From NCBI GenBank assembly GCA_963779055.1, contig CAVZWN010000005.1, forward strand, positions 124,001 to 188,000: 64,000 nucleotides of DNA. Reading direction: 5' to 3'. The DNA comes from Sulfurimicrobium sp963779055. Lineage in GTDB: Bacteria; Pseudomonadota; Gammaproteobacteria; Burkholderiales; Sulfuricellaceae. A program made the position numbers and the translations under genes. Of this stretch, positions 63,138-64,000 are shown piece after piece. The notes under the pieces are model-generated. The model was not told the DNA's origin and made no database searches. It worked only from the letters and a program-made list of their open reading frames with translations. Numbering within the stretch: position 1 is the first letter of the stretch; the number at the start of each line of letters is the position of its first letter.

Positions 63138-63677
63138 ATGATAGGGAAGCGAGGTTTCCGGGCTATATCCCACGGGTTACAAGGTGTAACGAGATGTTTC
63201 AGCGGCTGGAACGTGGCCAGCCCTCAAATCATAAGTACTTCTGATATTGACTCAGCACTGGCAGACAAGATGAAGAACAGCATAGACGCCCATATCGATT
63301 TTTCTTTCAAGGGCGAGACGTATTCCCTGTTTTCGACCATCGAGCTGAACAAATTCCTGGAACCCGGCGCTTCTCTGCCATCGGTCCATGCGATTCTGGC
63401 CAGAATGCATGGCATCGACACCTACTCCTATCTCTACGAAGTCATGCAGGAAGAAGAAATCCGCTTTGATAACGCGCAAGGGCTGGCCACAGACTATCTG
63501 TCAGAGGGGGTATTTGATCTGGAGGCGTTTTTTACCGGCGCGCGGAAAAAGAAAACACTTGGCCTGCTGCAGGCCATCGCGACAAGCGAACTGGGCATTG
63601 ACGATCTCGAACAGCACCCTGCACTCAAAAATGCGCTACTCCAGGCCTATCACCTGGGCAATTCCTCCGAAAGCTAG
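63138..63677 (+). CDS. Hypothetical protein
   Basis: Up to 179 residues. The start is uncertain: ATG 63138 lacks a ribosome site, and the first 44 residues have odd composition; ATG 63270 (MKNSIDAHIDFSFKGETYSL) begins the plausible domain. The rest looks like a folded alpha/beta protein (FSTIELNKFLEPGASLPSVH, TYSYLYEVMQEEEIRFDNAQ). No family recognised. Stands between the small secreted protein and a globin-coupled sensor. Confidence 0.6.
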   Translation: MIGKRGFRAISHGLQGVTRCFSGWNVASPQIISTSDIDSALADKMKNSIDAHIDFSFKGETYSLFSTIELNKFLEPGASLPSVHAILARMHGIDTYSYLYEVMQEEEIRFDNAQGLATDYLSEGVFDLEAFFTGARKKKTLGLLQAIATSELGIDDLEQHPALKNALLQAYHLGNSSES

Positions 63678-63783
63678 CAGCACCGCCGCGCGCGCCCATT
63701 TCACCGCCAGCCAGGCCTTGTAGCTCGCCATTCCCGGGCAGCAACGCCTGCCCAGGCACGGCCATTAAAAACAATACGAATGC

Positions 63784-63789
63784 TATAAT
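63784..63789 (+). promoter_or_regulatory. Extended -10 promoter of the globin-sensor gene
   Basis: TGCTATAAT is an extended -10 (TGnTATAAT) 33 bp before ATG 63822. No clear -35 is needed with this element. Confidence 0.6.
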
Positions 63790-63821
63790 AGTTTTTTATG
63801 GGATAACTGGGGGATTGTTGA

Positions 63822-64000
63822 ATGCAAGCCGATGGCGCGGTACTGTATAAAATCGCCCTGGAGATGGGCATCACCGATGATGAAATCAACGCCCGCAAGG
63901 CTTTCCTTGAATTTGACGAAAACGACATTGCGCGGCTCCGGAATCTGCACGAGGAACTGAAAGATGCGCGCGCAGAGGTGGTTGATACTTTCTACAGTCA
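63822..64000 (+). CDS. Globin-coupled sensor, N-terminal part (runs off the window)
   Basis: 59 residues visible from ATG 63822 after GGGGGATTG. ARKAFLEFDENDIARLRNLH and VVDTFYS match the first helices of the protoglobin domain in globin-coupled sensors, which bind haem and sense oxygen. In this group the output is most often GGDEF or a methyl-accepting domain; it lies outside the window. Confidence 0.75.
   Translation, partial: MQADGAVLYKIALEMGITDDEINARKAFLEFDENDIARLRNLHEELKDARAEVVDTFYS

Overview
The window reads as a chromosome segment of a betaproteobacterium, most likely a sulfur- or iron-cycling member of the Nitrosomonadales (Sulfuricellaceae/Gallionellaceae type). This is inferred from base composition, the tmRNA tag, and the ubiG, waaF, ispD/ispF, selD/mnmH and YgiQ sequences; nothing here fixes the species. 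Core genes are intact and tightly packed, while the middle third is accessory and heavily broken.

Layout. 1-2.4 kb: start of a type I methylase gene (hsdM, minus strand) facing a class II Fic gene, with 12-bp tandem operator-like repeats in front of fic. 2.5-10.7 kb: a receiver-only response regulator, a lytic transglycosylase and a six-gene exopolysaccharide cluster: SqdB-like sugar-sulfonate synthase, secreted TIM-barrel protein, HlyD-type periplasmic adaptor, TackOD1/degenerate-GGDEF protein, processive family 2 glycosyltransferase and TolC-like outer membrane channel. 11.0-12.4 kb: a sigma54 activator of VpsR/NtrC type, split by a frameshift. 12.6-19.9 kb: a functional-amyloid locus in fapABCDEF order, with sigma54 promoters before the first gene and before the fapF-like gene, and a frameshifted PAS-GGDEF gene inside. 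Together these suggest a matrix superlocus making a (possibly sulfonated) polysaccharide plus amyloid fibres, under one sigma54 activator and c-di-GMP-type signalling.

20.0-24.1 kb (minus strand) is a decayed operon of circularly permuted ATP-grasp, alpha-E, Anbu proteasome-like peptidase and transglutaminase genes. Two tRNA genes follow (Arg-CCG, Met-CAT). Immediately after tRNA-Met begins a 220-bp sequence that recurs at 36.8 kb; between the copies lies a 12-kb defence island: HTH protein, two AlbA/ATPase-like genes, and a type I restriction-modification operon (hsdM, fic, half-size hsdS, AAA ATPase and BRO/DinD remnants, hsdR). Most of these genes carry single-base indels. A JetD (Wadjet) remnant and a Phd/RelE toxin-antitoxin pair follow, bracketed by 53-bp repeats.

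38.2-64 kb is an intact core region: a two-component system, selD/mnmH for selenouridine in tRNA, an alpha/beta hydrolase lacking its catalytic histidine, host-attachment protein, thpR, ispF-ispD, the three-gene AmmeMemoRadiSam operon, waaF, an AI-2E family transporter, rpmE, an ArnT-like glycosyltransferase, OmpA, MTA/SAH deaminase, ubiG, gph, ssrA (tmRNA), a YgiQ radical-SAM protein carrying an in-frame palindromic insertion, a second OmpA-type protein, a uracil-DNA-glycosylase-fold protein, a GGDEF-EAL protein, a 58-residue secreted protein and the start of a globin-coupled sensor.

No CRISPR array, rRNA gene, integrase or intact transposase was seen.
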